64,000 bases of DNA from Hofstenia miamia (Eukaryota > Xenacoelomorpha > Acoela > Hofsteniidae). This document shows, one piece after another, positions 24,291 to 36,589 of this stretch (the first letter of the stretch is position 1; every line of letters starts with the position of its first letter). The stretch is from assembly GCA_900660155.1 (NCBI GenBank), contig CABFPE010000121.1:145987-209986 (forward strand), written 5' to 3'. Both the position numbers and the translations under genes were made by a program. Below the pieces are notes generated by a model that had not been told where the DNA came from, did not search any database, and saw only the letters and a program-made list of their open reading frames with translations.

Positions 24291-24889
24291 CGTTTGTTTT
24301 CTGTGCACAAAATAGAGAATATATGTATTGAAGTGACTGTAGCGTACCACACTAGTTAAATGAACTTCCAGATGACGATCTTGAATTGTTCAATTTAAAC
24401 ATGTACTTAAATTTATTAATGTTTATGTTTTCTTGACTTGCAGTATAATTCTCCTTTTATTTCAAAGTTAAATTGTGACATGGGTTGTTTTTTTATAACA
24501 ATTCCATTTTAATAGTTCTAACGTGTTTTTAAAATATTTTAACACTGGCTTTTTAACAAATCTTGACACTAAAATTTTATTGGATAATAAGTGGCACCCT
24601 GTGTGTTAGAGTTTGGAAATTCCTCAGCAAATGTCCTGTAAATCTTGTAATCGGTTGCTGACCGATATGTCCAATGATTTAATATCACTCTGGAAATAAT
24701 GGCTTTGCACATCAAGTGGATGTATTGAACTGCTTAATTTGAAATATTTATTAATTTTTGCATTTTATAATATTTTTTGCCTTCACGTCTACAAATGTCA
24801 AACATTTGATTAATTTTTTAAAGTAACAAAGCAAGGGTAAATTCTCATAACATACGACATTAAATTCACTATCATCCCAGCCGTAAACG

Positions 24890-26722
24890 ATGGCAGAAAA
24901 AATTCCACATACTTTTCAATCAACCCATTCAATCTGCAGTGTCTTACAAATGTTATTTAGAATTGCACAAATGAGTGATTGGATGGGAAATTTGTCTAAT
25001 GACCTGAAATCACAACCCATTACTTCTTTGGCAATTCCTGGCACTCATAATTCCGCTGCATATTCGTTGGATGACTCGCGAAACCTTCATCCTTATGCTG
25101 TATCTTCTTTTGTTAGGCTTTTATCAAGTTTTCCGCACCTGAAGACCACTTTTTATCGATGGTCAATCACCCAGAATGTTTCATTCACTGGTCAGCGGCT
25201 CTTCCATATTCTATATGAATTATTTTTATAAGAACCGCATAGACTCCATTAATTTAGAATTATACTTGATGCTCGATTTTGCACAAAAAATGCGCAAATT
25301 TCACACACATCATTTCAATTTCAAAGTTTGCTGTGGTTGTTGATTAATTTTTTACTCTCGTAATTTTTGATGTTTTGATCGGAAGTACAAATTCATTCTT
25401 ATTTATAGATATAACAACCAACTAAAAATCCAATCACAATTTTGGAAAATTATTAAATGATTCTTATACAAAGTGTGTGCATGTATATATGATACAGTAA
25501 GATTGGGTAATTAGGAATTTCGCAATCTTAATGTAACGTATATAATGTTCTTAAGCTTTTCCTTACAATAATTTGAGAAGATATTGCAAATATCCAAAGA
25601 TACCTTATTAGACACCCTTACAAAAATTGTTATTTGGCTGCTTCATTAAATATTAAAATATTACGGGTTTTGAGAATGTAAGACAAGTTTTTTTTGATAA
25701 ATTTCAAGATTTATAGAAGTGCTACAAGTGTTTGTTCTATATTAGTGTTAACATTAAAATGGTTTATCTTGCTCTCAAATTCCATTCTAAATTAAGCATC
25801 TTTTATGCATATTGAACATCGGAATTATCCATTTAATTATCTCAGTGTTAAATTACTACCTGGTGTAATAACATTGAATAATTTTTTCCAAATGAAATAA
25901 TGAATTTTTAGGACAATTGCTGCGGGGTATTCGCTATTTCGATTTACGTGTGGTAGTTGATGATAACGACCAGCATAACTTCTGTCATGGCCTCTATGGA
26001 ATTGCAGTTAAGTCAGGATTGGAGGAAATCGCGCAATTTCTGGATTCGCATTCTTGCGAAGTCGTGCTTCTCGATTTCAACCATCTTTATGGTTATAACA
26101 CGCAAAAGCAGCACAATGAATTGATTGCTATCATCGAAAATACTCTTGGTGAAAGTAGAATTTTATCAGTTAATTGCAAAGACTTTTCTCCTGTTTCATT
26201 GGACTATCTTGCAAACCGGAGAAAACAAGTTTGTATTCATTTTGTTTTACATATATAAAGACAAAATTATTTTCAGGTCATTATATTCTACCACTGCACT
26301 GATGCGATTGAACGTAAAGCGTGGATGTGCCATGGCCATTTTTGTGCTTCATTTTGGCCAAACAGCAGTGTTTCTCATTCAATCATAGACTACCATGACA
26401 AGCAACTAAACCTTGTTCAAGGTTGTCTCTCTACCTCACGTTTCCATGTCACGCAGTTAGTTTTAACCCCTAAGGTAAACATTCTGTTTTTTAAGTTAAT
26501 ATGCTATGTGCTATTTATATTTGAACTATGTAACTTTAGTACTTCGATGTCGTGAAAAACCCTCGCATAGGACTACATTCATTTATTGGAAGGGCTAATC
26601 AAGAGTTCGTCTTCTGGCTAAAAACCATCCAAGAAAGAAAGTGGAAGCCAAATGTAGTTATCATGGATTTTTTTGATGAAATTGATTTCTGCGAGAGTGT
26701 TCTGCAATTTAATGGTCTTTGA
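24890..26722 (+). CDS. PI-PLC X domain-containing protein (PLCXD1/2/3-like), four exons
   Basis: Exons 24890-25190, 25912-26228, 26277-26474 and 26540-26722 (TGA) join in frame through GT-AG introns of 721, 48 and 65 bp. From ATG 24890 the product has 332 residues; from ATG 24971 (MSDWMGNLSND, where relatives usually begin) 305. An acceptor-like ttatttag lies 10 bp before 24971, so the second start is quite possible. The PI-PLC X domain shows ITSLAIPGTHNS with catalytic His53, GIRYFDLRV, NFCHGLYG with His126, VVLLDFNHLYG and the late VTQLVLTPK. There is no Y or C2 domain, as in the PLCXD group; these are small single-domain enzymes whose substrates are poorly known. No signal peptide or membrane segment. 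AATAAA at 26836-26841 is a likely polyadenylation signal. Confidence 0.93.
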
Positions 26723-26842
26723 ATTCAACACATCGGAATATATTTTGTACATTAGATTTAGTCTGTTTTTTATTAATCCAGTGTTGCATTATCATAAATT
26801 TTAACTTTTTATAATTTACTACATTTTATTCTCGGAATAAAA

Positions 26843-27269
26843 CAAATAGAAATATCTCATTAAAACGTTAATTCTTACTAGTTTTTAAAATTATATTGTC
26901 ATTTTGTAGTGCAATACTGTTAATCATTCCATCTCACAACATAATGCGTTGTCTCTCTCGTAATCACTTAGGTTAAAAAGAAGCAGGCAAAGCATGAGAT
27001 ACATAACGCCAAATTTACGTGTACTTGACGGTTAATAATATATATTTATTGATTTTGTTAAATGTAGCAGCGGAGCATCTATGAAATGATTTTTTGGCAA
27101 AATATTTTACCTTGGATATATTTCTTGTGTTATATTGGGCCACGGTTAGACTAAGAGTTACATGTTTAACCACCCGAGAAAAATAGCGATTTGAGTGGTT
27201 AGACGTGCAATAATTTCAAATGTGATAGATCACTTTTAACCAATCACCTAGGATAACAGGAGAGGTAAC
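26843..27269. other. Intergenic spacer
   Basis: No gene seen. A short inverted-looking stretch (tttaaccacccgag ... gagtggttagacg) lies at 27168-27206 and could form a small hairpin. Confidence 0.35.
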
Positions 27270-30200
27270 ATAATAGATAGATAAATAGAAACGTTCATTA
27301 ATTTTCATTTAAAAAATTGTTGTACAATAATGTGTATTAGGGCATAAATTTTCGTCTTCGTCTTTCTAATTTAGGAAAAGGCATACACAGATGCTTTGAG
27401 TGTTTGAGTGTTAGGCATAATATGGTGAATAATGTGATCTGGTTTTAATCCAGCACTGAAAAACCTAAGACCACGATTGGTGTGGTGGTCAGTCACTGTT
27501 GAACCAGTTCTGCAGCCAATTATTCGCCCGCTTCTCTTACGAATTTTCTCGAACTGTGAATTCAGAGATTTTTGTAAGTTGCCCAAAACAGACGAGCAAT
27601 AATTAAAAATTTCTAACAATAAGTGCTTTATATATCCGAACAAGATCAGTTACGGTGCATATATCACGCGACATTTTCAAAGCACCAGTTCTTCTACTAG
27701 CCAAAAAGACCATGTCGGACACATGTTTGGGCCATTTCAGGTTATTCTGTAGTGTAATGCCTAAAAGTTTGATTTCGGATACAGTTACTAGTTGATCAGG
27801 TAGCAATTTTTAAATTTTGAAGTATAAGTGACGGGCATTTGCTTCGCTTTCTTCTTGTTGAGAGCAAGAGTTTAAACGACTGTATTCATATAGGTTGGGG
27901 AATTCATCATTGACAGCTACGTTTTTGAAACAAGGGATAAGTGTTGTTATGCCATCGGCATATGTGAAATGGTAATTTCCAGGAAACGGTTTTAAGTCAG
28001 CTGGTGTGTAAATGCAGAAAAGAAGCGGTTCCAAAGCAGATCCCTGTGCCACACCAGATGTGACATTGTAAGTTGCACTTAGCAGACACCCGGTTTAACT
28101 TACGCAGACCAGTCTGACAGGTAGCTGGTGCTCCAGTTAGTGAATGCCATGGGTAAGCCAAATCTAATTAATTTGTTGATTACTACACGATGGGATACTG
28201 CATTAAATGCCTTTGAGAAATCGTTTAGCATGAATGGGTATGCTGAAACTGATGAAGGCCATCTTGGTGAAGGAATTTCTTTGATAAGCAATTGATTAGC
28301 ACCAAAAAGGCTAGTGAGCTGCAGCGGGTCACTAATTACGTGGCTTGAAAAGTTTCGTACGAATTTCATCTGTACCAAATGATTTGGCACAATTCAGCGA
28401 ATCTAGTTCTTTAAAGACATCAAACGGCCACACGTGGAATACCCAATCTGCTTTACTGTGAATTGGAACATCGCAGACTGATACATCTTCGTTAACTAAG
28501 CAAAAGTAAGAGTTTTTGAAAAGATCAGCAATCTTATTAAGTGTCTTGGAAATATTCTTTCCAGCAAATAACGAGAGTATGGCGTTATTACCTTTCTTGC
28601 TACCTCTTATGTCATATACAATTTACCAGAAATCCTGCGCAGTCTTCCGCGATTTAATCCAATTTCTTTTGGATTGCTTTATTTCCTCATCTGACTTCTT
28701 GGTATAATACCCAAATAATATCCACTTGCCTTCATGATAAGCAACGTCATGTTTGTTCATAACGTCTTTAGTAGAAAGGGTTCATCCAGACAGGATCACT
28801 ATCCGACATGTCCACTAACTTTACTGGAATGCATTTCATAGCGTTTAGTAAGACACCTTCAAAAAAGCTACTTTGTCATCTATTTTTGTCATATGATGGG
28901 TGAAAAATTGACGTCGGATAGTTTCTGCACAAATAAACTAACAAAAGAGTGTCTTAAATCAAATCCGTTGTGTGGAACGATTGCATTGGAAAGCCCTTTT
29001 ATGACAAGAACTAGCTTACAAATCTTGTGTTTTGATTTGCCAATTGGAGGTAACAGCTGCACATCACGACATATGTCTGATATAGCATCACTTAATAAAA
29101 CATGGTCAATAATTGATTTGCCATGGGTTAGTCAGACAGACTTGTTCACAAGATTCAACTGTCCAGTCAGTTTTGGTAGCTAATGGTTTTTGTCGGCTGA
29201 GTTTAAATCACGTATGACATTCAGGTTCAACACAGTATTGATCAGTAATGTCATCAATATGTCCCATTGTCTTTGTTCTCTCTAACACAGAGATTTGGAG
29301 GGATGTACAAGCATCCAATATATAGTTTCAAGAATGTACTTGAGAGTAGAATAACGTCTGATTCGTAAATATGGTGAAAGTATACTTCTTTGACTTGACC
29401 AACATGATCAAACCTCAGAAGTAGAAGATAGTTTGGTAGTTTAGCGGAAGCACTTGAGGTTCTATCAGAGAACCAAATTTCAAATGTTAATATAGAATCA
29501 GGATTAAGTCGTTCTGCGATCAATTTTAGGTCATCTATTTTGCTACGTATTGATTGAGCATTTAATACTAGCATTGAGGGAGCATGATTATTGATATCGT
29601 TGGTATTATATAGGGGTGACGATAATGGAGATGGTCATACAGCAACTAGAACATCATTTTTGTACAACGTTAAGTTACGTATTTCCAAATTCTGCCTACT
29701 TATTCCTTGAGTTATTAATTCGTACCACTTTTTTAAGATTTGTTTTTCGCGTTGTAGCTCTGCATTTGACAATGCCTTCTATATAAAACCCCGTTTACTG
29801 TACTCTTTTAGTCTCGCGCATTTACTGAGTATAAGTCTGGCCTCCCATGTTGATTTGAATGTGACCATCAATGTATGTGGTTCAGTTGCATCGGAGCAAT
29901 ATTTACCGAGCCTTCTTACTTCTTTGACATGTACATTGTGTTCGCCTAAAAGCCTAAACACATATAATATTTCTGTTTTGTCGTGAACCATTCGATTTAG
30001 ATTTAAGATAATCATGCGATTCTTCAATTTTATTAACCACAGTTGTATTCTGTTTCTTTCGATAATCGTAGAAAGTCATTTGCGATTCACTAAAATCATC
30101 TATTTTCCTCTGTAGATTAGACATATCTTGATCAAGTTCAGCAATTTGACGTTCAGCTTCAACAGAAGTATACGCAGATATATTTCCAATCAATACTTCT

Positions 30201-30430
30201 TTTTTACCCAGATTAACACAGTCGTTACAGAAAAGCAAAAGATTACCAAAGAATTCTTTGAATGATTTTAGAGCTGATGGATGAAATCCGGTGCACTTCT
30301 AATGCATTTTGCTTTTACTTAAATGACAGTGAAATACATCTTCATTTGCACTGATAGAATTAGTACATGATTTACAAATAGCATTTTGTATGTTAAACTT
30401 TAGATGCAAGAGAAAGTTGTTAAGCACGAT
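27270..30430 (-). mobile_element. Near full-length decayed LINE D (PHD-finger ORF1, endonuclease, RT)
   Basis: Reading leftward: an ORF1 with a PHD-like zinc finger (CKSC near 30390, HCH, then KCTGFH near 30290 and CNDC near 30225), a charged coiled-coil-like stretch, and an RRM-like block with LGEHNVHVKEVRRLGKY and MVTFKSTWEARLIL (about 30027-29779). Then an endonuclease start (LVLNAQSIRSKIDDLKLIAE, near 29570), and an RT with DFSKAFNAVSH near 28200, QGSALEPLLF near 28030 and YADG in place of YADD near 27950. The C-terminal domain ends at about 27371. A short AT-rich tail (tagatagataaatag) marks the 3' end. Many stops and frame changes. The PHD-ORF1 layout fits CR1-group LINEs. Confidence 0.87.
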
Positions 30431-30439
30431 CGTTTTTCT

Positions 30440-31370
30440 AAATAACAAACAACAATGTAAAGTTAGTATACTTCAGTCATCTTTAATAAAATTAAAAAAT
30501 TCCAGAATGGTCCGCATATAATATAATGCCTTTCAATGTTTATCTGAGAGTTAAGACAATATACGCCCTGAGGTATAAGATGATGTTTTTACGGCTATAT
30601 TTTCATATCAATGTTTGCAGATTTGTAACGTATACGATCAAGTTCCTTGAGCTACTTCCAATTTATTTCTCCTGATGGTGCCATTACACTTACTTTATAA
30701 TAATCCCGATTCATCAATGCAAATCACTAAGATAGCGGGCATCATCATCATTTGTTTTTCATATCACCATCAATCTCATTGGTTTATATTATCAGTAATC
30801 TCTGATGGAATTCATGTTTCATTATGACTGCAGGAGGCTCATTCACTTTAAAAGTAGTGGATATCTAGTGATTTTCGATCAACTGTTGCTAGTAAAATGA
30901 AAATTCTAAAAAACCTGAGTCCTCAATGCCCATCTCAGCGTTATTTATTATTCAAACAATTTTTGAATATAGATTTTTCTTGTTTTTCCCCCATTAGCCT
31001 AAATTCAACAGAAGGTTTTCAACTTCCACTTCATCTACATGAAATGTTTAACATTTGGTAAAATTTTTTTAACTACTGACACAAAGTCAAGACAATTTTA
31101 GGCAACCCAGCCCAAGAAAGTATACACGTGATAATGCTACATTGTCATAAATTTCAAAAGTTCTCACAATTATCAAACGTATTCAAAACAAACGAGATGA
31201 AATAATAATTTTAATAACTGAACAATATAAAAATTGCCTCCAAAATTTATATAAATAAATGATTTGATGTATTCAATTTTCAGTAAACTACGTGACTGTA
31301 GAGACAACTGTTTTAAAATACAACATACAATTTTACGAAATAATTATGTGCAAGAAAATTTAATGGACAT
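30440..31370. other. AT-rich spacer
   Basis: No gene, RNA gene or clear repeat recognised between LINE D and the LINE pieces that begin at 31371. Confidence 0.35.
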
Positions 31371-31870
31371 AAGATAAGATAAGATAAGAGATTCTATATT
31401 CAGATAAATGTTTACAATTCAATAACTGATAATTTATCTGAATAGCGTCATAAATTACAAAAAAGTAACCAATCTACAAATCAACATACATTACAAAAAG
31501 TAACAATTCTTACAGGCTATGGATGAATTACTTTATATTGCTATTTTAATGACGAGTTATCGTATAGTCATTGTTGTAAAATTTAAATCCTAACCANTGT
31601 ACTGGAAGTGTGTATTATTGTTTTCAGCTAATGCAATGTAGTCAATTAGAGTCCTACTCGATGATGTGATTCTAGTGGGCAATGTTTTATTGGTCAATTC
31701 AAGATTAAATGTGTTCAAGAACAAATCCATTTTACATTGATCATTAGCATTTAAATAATTGAGGTTCCAATCTCCGAAAAGTACTAAATCTTTATTTTCA
31801 GAACAGGCAAGTGATAATTCTTCTTCTAGTTGTTGAATAAAAAAATCGGCAAATTATATAGTCTTGTACA
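31371..31870 (-). mobile_element. LINE E: 3' end plus endonuclease fragment, minus strand
   Basis: The left border is (ATAAG)n followed by agattctatat. The next part (31420-31600: aatttatctgaat, gcgtcataaat, agtcattgttgtaaaattt) matches the minus-strand LINE at 39960-40140. From about 31610 to 31870 the minus strand reads an endonuclease piece: FIQQLEEELSLACSEN, DLVLFGDWNLNYL (GDxN motif) and a segment with TSSSRTLIDYI. The RT that should lie between is missing. A single N at 31597 sits exactly at the junction, so this may be an assembly join or a real internal deletion. Confidence 0.7.
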
Positions 31871-31997
31871 TGTAGCTAAAAAATAATGTATTATCAATGA
31901 TTAACAAAATGTTATTTATACAAAATATAAACATAAAAATCAAATAAAGAACACATAAATGCAAGAGTTTCAAAAAATGTGAATGTTAAAACCAACA

Positions 31998-32530
31998 TCA
32001 AGAGGCTTTGTTTTCCACCGGATTATTTGAGGCAACGTCCAATTCATCAGTTAATTTCACAATGCTAACATCAAGACGATCTTGGACTTGATTTAAAATC
32101 GCAGTATCTTCAGAATTAGAAACGAATGTGATTGCCAAACATTTAGTTCAATAACGACCAACACGTGCAACACTTTTCATACGGAAGTTTGTATCTTCTG
32201 GCATGTCATAATTACATATAATGATCAATCTTTCAAAAATCCATTCCATTCCGAGAAAATTTGTTACAACAAAAAATTCTCTTTTGGGAATCCGGATAGA
32301 GATAGGACTACAATTATTTTTCTTGCTTCATTTCCCGGTAAATGCTTTAGCTGAGAAATTCTGATCAAATAAATATTCAGCCAGGGTTACGCATCTTGCA
32401 ACAGAATTAAAATAAATTAATTTCAAATAAGAACAGTCAGTGTTACTTGAGATAGTGACTGGCTCCAGCTAAGTGGTGATGAACGTCAAGCCTGAAAACT
32501 TTATGGTGTCGTCCAGTTCGATGAATGCAG
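31998..32530 (-). pseudogene. Decayed copy of DEAD-box RNA helicase UAP56/DDX39B, 3' half
   Basis: The minus strand reads, in order, [88 protein letters not shown] and [14 protein letters not shown], ending TGA at 31998-32000. This tracks the C-terminal RecA domain of UAP56/DDX39B ([76 protein letters not shown]). It is broken: a stop follows GRY where GRFGTKG should be, another lies after the LDDT block, the frame shifts near 32290-32340, and motif V has lost its GRG. No introns interrupt it over what are several exons in vertebrates, so a retrocopy is likely. The N-terminal half is absent. The working gene exports mRNA and acts in splicing; this copy cannot. Confidence 0.8.
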
Positions 32531-32689
32531 AGGATCATTTATATTTATATTCAGAAATTGTTTGAACAATGAAGAATACTGATAAGAATTTTGAAGGCTT
32601 CAATAAAAATACAAACAAAATATAATAAATCACAACAAGAAATATTTACAAATAATGTAATTTACTTGGATTATGGCGATGTCAGTTTC

Positions 32690-34600
32690 TTATCTTATCT
32701 TATCTTATAAATAGAGCAATTACGATTACAAAATTAATAACCTCGCATTTCAGTATTTTTATATCAAAGGTGTAAATTTTTTTTTAATATTAACCTTAAA
32801 GTTTTTTAAAGTATATATTTTTTTGATGTATTTTGGTAATTCATTCCATTTATTTATTTCCCATGTTTAGAAAAGAGTTTATCATTATCCGTTTCCTATA
32901 CCTATTTTGGTCCAATTAAATGCGTTCTTTTGTTTTGCTCATTATTTTTTCCGAAAGAAAATCATTTTTGTTGTATGGCAAAGTATTATTAAATATTTTG
33001 AAGAATGTCTTTAGGACATTTATATAGATATAAAATTATGGATGCAGAAAGATGTTTAAGATTTTTCTATATAAATTATTCTTGTTGAAGCTATCAACTG
33101 CTACTTCGATAACCCATTTTAGTTGTAGCAGAAATTTTCTGAGGAATTTTTTCTTTTATATCTGTGTAGAGTATATTGGCATATTTGAAATGACTTCATA
33201 CAAGAGCATGAATTAATTGAATTTTTGCTTTAGTTGGAAGTTTTTGGGAAATTGTTAATTGCTTTAATCGATATGGCCATTTTTCCAATATGATTTAGTT
33301 TCTTTTCAAAATTTAAATGTGAATTAAAAATAATTCCAAGATATTTAAAGAACTCAACTTGCTTTATATGAAGGCCTTAAAATAAAGTTTATATTGTGAA
33401 CTATCAGTAGATGTAGAATTTGACTTAACAATGTAGAATTGAGTTTTTAAAGGATTCGCACTTAGTCTTAAGAGAGTCTTTTGAGAGTTTGAATATCTTT
33501 TTCCACAAATTTATTTGCATAATGTAAAACTTCACACGTTGTTAAATCGGACTAATCATTTATTTAAATATTAAATATTAGGGGACCCAAAATTGTTCCC
33601 TGTAGGAGTCCATTTTTAGTACAAGTTGAAAGTGAAAAAGATTCATTTAGCTTATTTTGTTAGGTATAAGTATACATATAACTAGAAATGAGACCTATAT
33701 TGTCTTTAGAAATACACAAACAGAAAATATAAATGTAAAAATATATAATTTCCACCATAGTTAGAAGGGCCTAAAATGTATATAAATTTAGTACAGGCTC
33801 CATTTTCTTTAGACTGCCCAAATATTGACTTCTTTAATTTTTCTATTTTTTTTTAAAAAATGAAATTTTTCCAATTTAAACTTCAATATTGAGTTCATTC
33901 TTTATTTTCAAACACAACTTGATGTAAATGAATCATGTCGATTAATATTGTTAGGAGCTTTTTTGTTCCTTTGAATCAAAGCAAAATATAGTTGATAATA
34001 TTTTAAAAGTGTTTGTGGATATTATTAAGAGATCTCAAAGCGTAGTTTCCAATTTTTAATAAGGATATTATACTGCCAGAATGAATGTTTTGAAATAAAA
34101 AAAGAGAAAATATCTATATTTAGAGTTGCTTTGTACAATATAATATACTGTTTACAATTGTAAATAGAATAATACTTGCAAAAAAATGATTATTTGTAAC
34201 TTAGATTATGGTGAATTTAGATGCATTACATTGAATAGTCAGTATTCTAAGACATCGCTGGTAGAAATACTTTTATTAAAAACCATGTTGTGTTTTGGAG
34301 TAAAGATCATGTTTTTAAAAATGCACCATAAATTGATTAAAAAGAATTCGTTCAAATACTTTGCTGATTAGAAAAAGTGATTGAAATTGGTCTATAATGT
34401 AAGCAATCTTCAGTATTGTCTTTTTTTAAATAGTGGCGTTATATTTTCCAATTTTAATTTGTTTGGAAGAAAGGAATGTCTTAGACAGGATTTGTCTTTT
34501 AACAATGTATCAACTTTATGATTTCATATATAATTGTAAAACAAAAGGAGGTTGGAGTTGATTTGGTTTTATTAAGACAAAAAGGTACATTCATACCATA
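32690..34600 (-). mobile_element. LINE F: RT region with pentanucleotide tail, minus strand
   Basis: On the minus strand, from right: LENITPLFKK and LHYRPISI (34440-34385), a decayed core, GLLQGTILGPLI near 33570-33600, and a C-terminal part with QVEFFKYLGIIFNSHLNFE near 33300-33360. It ends in a tail of (ATAAG)n units (plus strand tcttatcttatctta, 32688-32705). Extremely AT-rich and full of stops. The tail has the opposite polarity to the pentamer run at 31371. Confidence 0.78.
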
Positions 34601-34659
34601 GTAGTGTTATAAGACGAGGCCCCTGGTCACAAACTGACATTTTGACCTCTGCGCTATTG

Positions 34660-34936
34660 ATGAGTGGTTTTAATGACTCACCAGTTGATTGACAGATGAC
34701 TAATGAAATTCTGACAGGTTGCGATAACTCGCAAAGTGCTTTTTGACAGCTCTGGGGGTAACCAGCTGACAGTTCGCTAATAGCTTTTTAATTAGTGTAC
34801 CATATTCAGGCCTATTTACATGATTCATGTTCAAATTTAGTTTACACTTTTTGATGAGTAATTTTTGATATTATCACATTTGTTTGCATTACGCTATGTT
34901 AATATATACCGTATTATAACAACTCCTTTCGGGGTT
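34660..34936. repeat. Left arm of long inverted repeat
   Basis: About 277 bp that match 36035-36318 in reverse complement with only a few differences (for example a five- versus six-G run near 34755, and ctatgttaat versus catggcg-type change near 34895). The outer limit is near gtggttttaatgactca; outside it the two sides differ. The inner limit is near ctttcggggtt. It may be the terminal inverted repeat of a DNA transposon whose body lies in the gap. Confidence 0.8.
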
Positions 34937-34988
34937 ACGTACACATAATATTACAAACTAATTTTCCATAATTTCGAGAGGCGGATAT

Positions 34989-35988
34989 NNNNNNNNNNNN
35001 NNNNNNNNNNNNNNNNNNNNNNNNNNNNNNNNNNNNNNNNNNNNNNNNNNNNNNNNNNNNNNNNNNNNNNNNNNNNNNNNNNNNNNNNNNNNNNNNNNNN
35101 NNNNNNNNNNNNNNNNNNNNNNNNNNNNNNNNNNNNNNNNNNNNNNNNNNNNNNNNNNNNNNNNNNNNNNNNNNNNNNNNNNNNNNNNNNNNNNNNNNNN
35201 NNNNNNNNNNNNNNNNNNNNNNNNNNNNNNNNNNNNNNNNNNNNNNNNNNNNNNNNNNNNNNNNNNNNNNNNNNNNNNNNNNNNNNNNNNNNNNNNNNNN
35301 NNNNNNNNNNNNNNNNNNNNNNNNNNNNNNNNNNNNNNNNNNNNNNNNNNNNNNNNNNNNNNNNNNNNNNNNNNNNNNNNNNNNNNNNNNNNNNNNNNNN
35401 NNNNNNNNNNNNNNNNNNNNNNNNNNNNNNNNNNNNNNNNNNNNNNNNNNNNNNNNNNNNNNNNNNNNNNNNNNNNNNNNNNNNNNNNNNNNNNNNNNNN
35501 NNNNNNNNNNNNNNNNNNNNNNNNNNNNNNNNNNNNNNNNNNNNNNNNNNNNNNNNNNNNNNNNNNNNNNNNNNNNNNNNNNNNNNNNNNNNNNNNNNNN
35601 NNNNNNNNNNNNNNNNNNNNNNNNNNNNNNNNNNNNNNNNNNNNNNNNNNNNNNNNNNNNNNNNNNNNNNNNNNNNNNNNNNNNNNNNNNNNNNNNNNNN
35701 NNNNNNNNNNNNNNNNNNNNNNNNNNNNNNNNNNNNNNNNNNNNNNNNNNNNNNNNNNNNNNNNNNNNNNNNNNNNNNNNNNNNNNNNNNNNNNNNNNNN
35801 NNNNNNNNNNNNNNNNNNNNNNNNNNNNNNNNNNNNNNNNNNNNNNNNNNNNNNNNNNNNNNNNNNNNNNNNNNNNNNNNNNNNNNNNNNNNNNNNNNNN
35901 NNNNNNNNNNNNNNNNNNNNNNNNNNNNNNNNNNNNNNNNNNNNNNNNNNNNNNNNNNNNNNNNNNNNNNNNNNNNNNNNNNNNNNNN
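34989..35988. other. Assembly gap of exactly 1000 N
   Basis: A run of 1000 unknown bases, a conventional placeholder length, so the true size is not known. It lies centrally between the two arms of a long inverted repeat. Long reading frames that cross it are artefacts. Confidence 0.98.
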
Positions 35989-36034
35989 AAATTACTCATA
36001 CCAAAAATGGCCTGTGATATTATCAAAGTGAACC

Positions 36035-36318
36035 CGAAAGGGGTTGTTATAATACGGTATATATTAACATGGCGTAATGCAAACAAATGTGATATTATCA
36101 AAAATTACTCATACCAAAAAGTGTAAACTAAATTTGAACATGAATCATGTAAATAGGCCTGAATATGGTACACTAATTAAAAAGCTATTAGCGAACTGTC
36201 AGCTGGTTACCCCCCAGAGCTGTCAAAAAGCACTTTGCGAGTTATCGCAACCTGTCAGAATTTCATTAGTCATCTGTCAATCAAACGCTGAGTCATTAAA
36301 TCCACTCCCCCAATATTG
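36035..36318. repeat. Right arm of long inverted repeat
   Basis: Reverse complement of 34660-34936. It carries gaacccgaaaggggtt, acggtatatattaac, tgtcagctggtta and gagttatcgcaacctg in an order opposite to the left arm. Just inside it, the word aattactcataccaaaaa (35990-36008) recurs at 36103-36120, a short direct repeat. Confidence 0.8.
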
Positions 36319-36589
36319 ATGAATCAGCTAAGTGTTACGAGAACTTCAGGGTGTCCCAATGAGACCAAGTCTCCCCTTCTATCACTACTTACCATTGTAG
36401 TTTCCTAAATGTAGAAAACTTCATTGCAAGCATTGTGGATTTCTTTTTTCTTCGTAATTGATTTATCTTTATACTATATTTTTTCTATTTTTTAGTTTTT
36501 ATACTCTTTCTATTCAATATATTGTTAATAAATTCCCATTTATTTTTTTGGGACGTTCTATTCTTATATTTGGATTTGTGCAAAATATA

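Noticed and set aside
34935-36101. Long minus-strand reading frame of 388 codons
   Set aside because: Nearly all of it is translated N gap; the real flanks are inverted-repeat arms and do not encode a protein.
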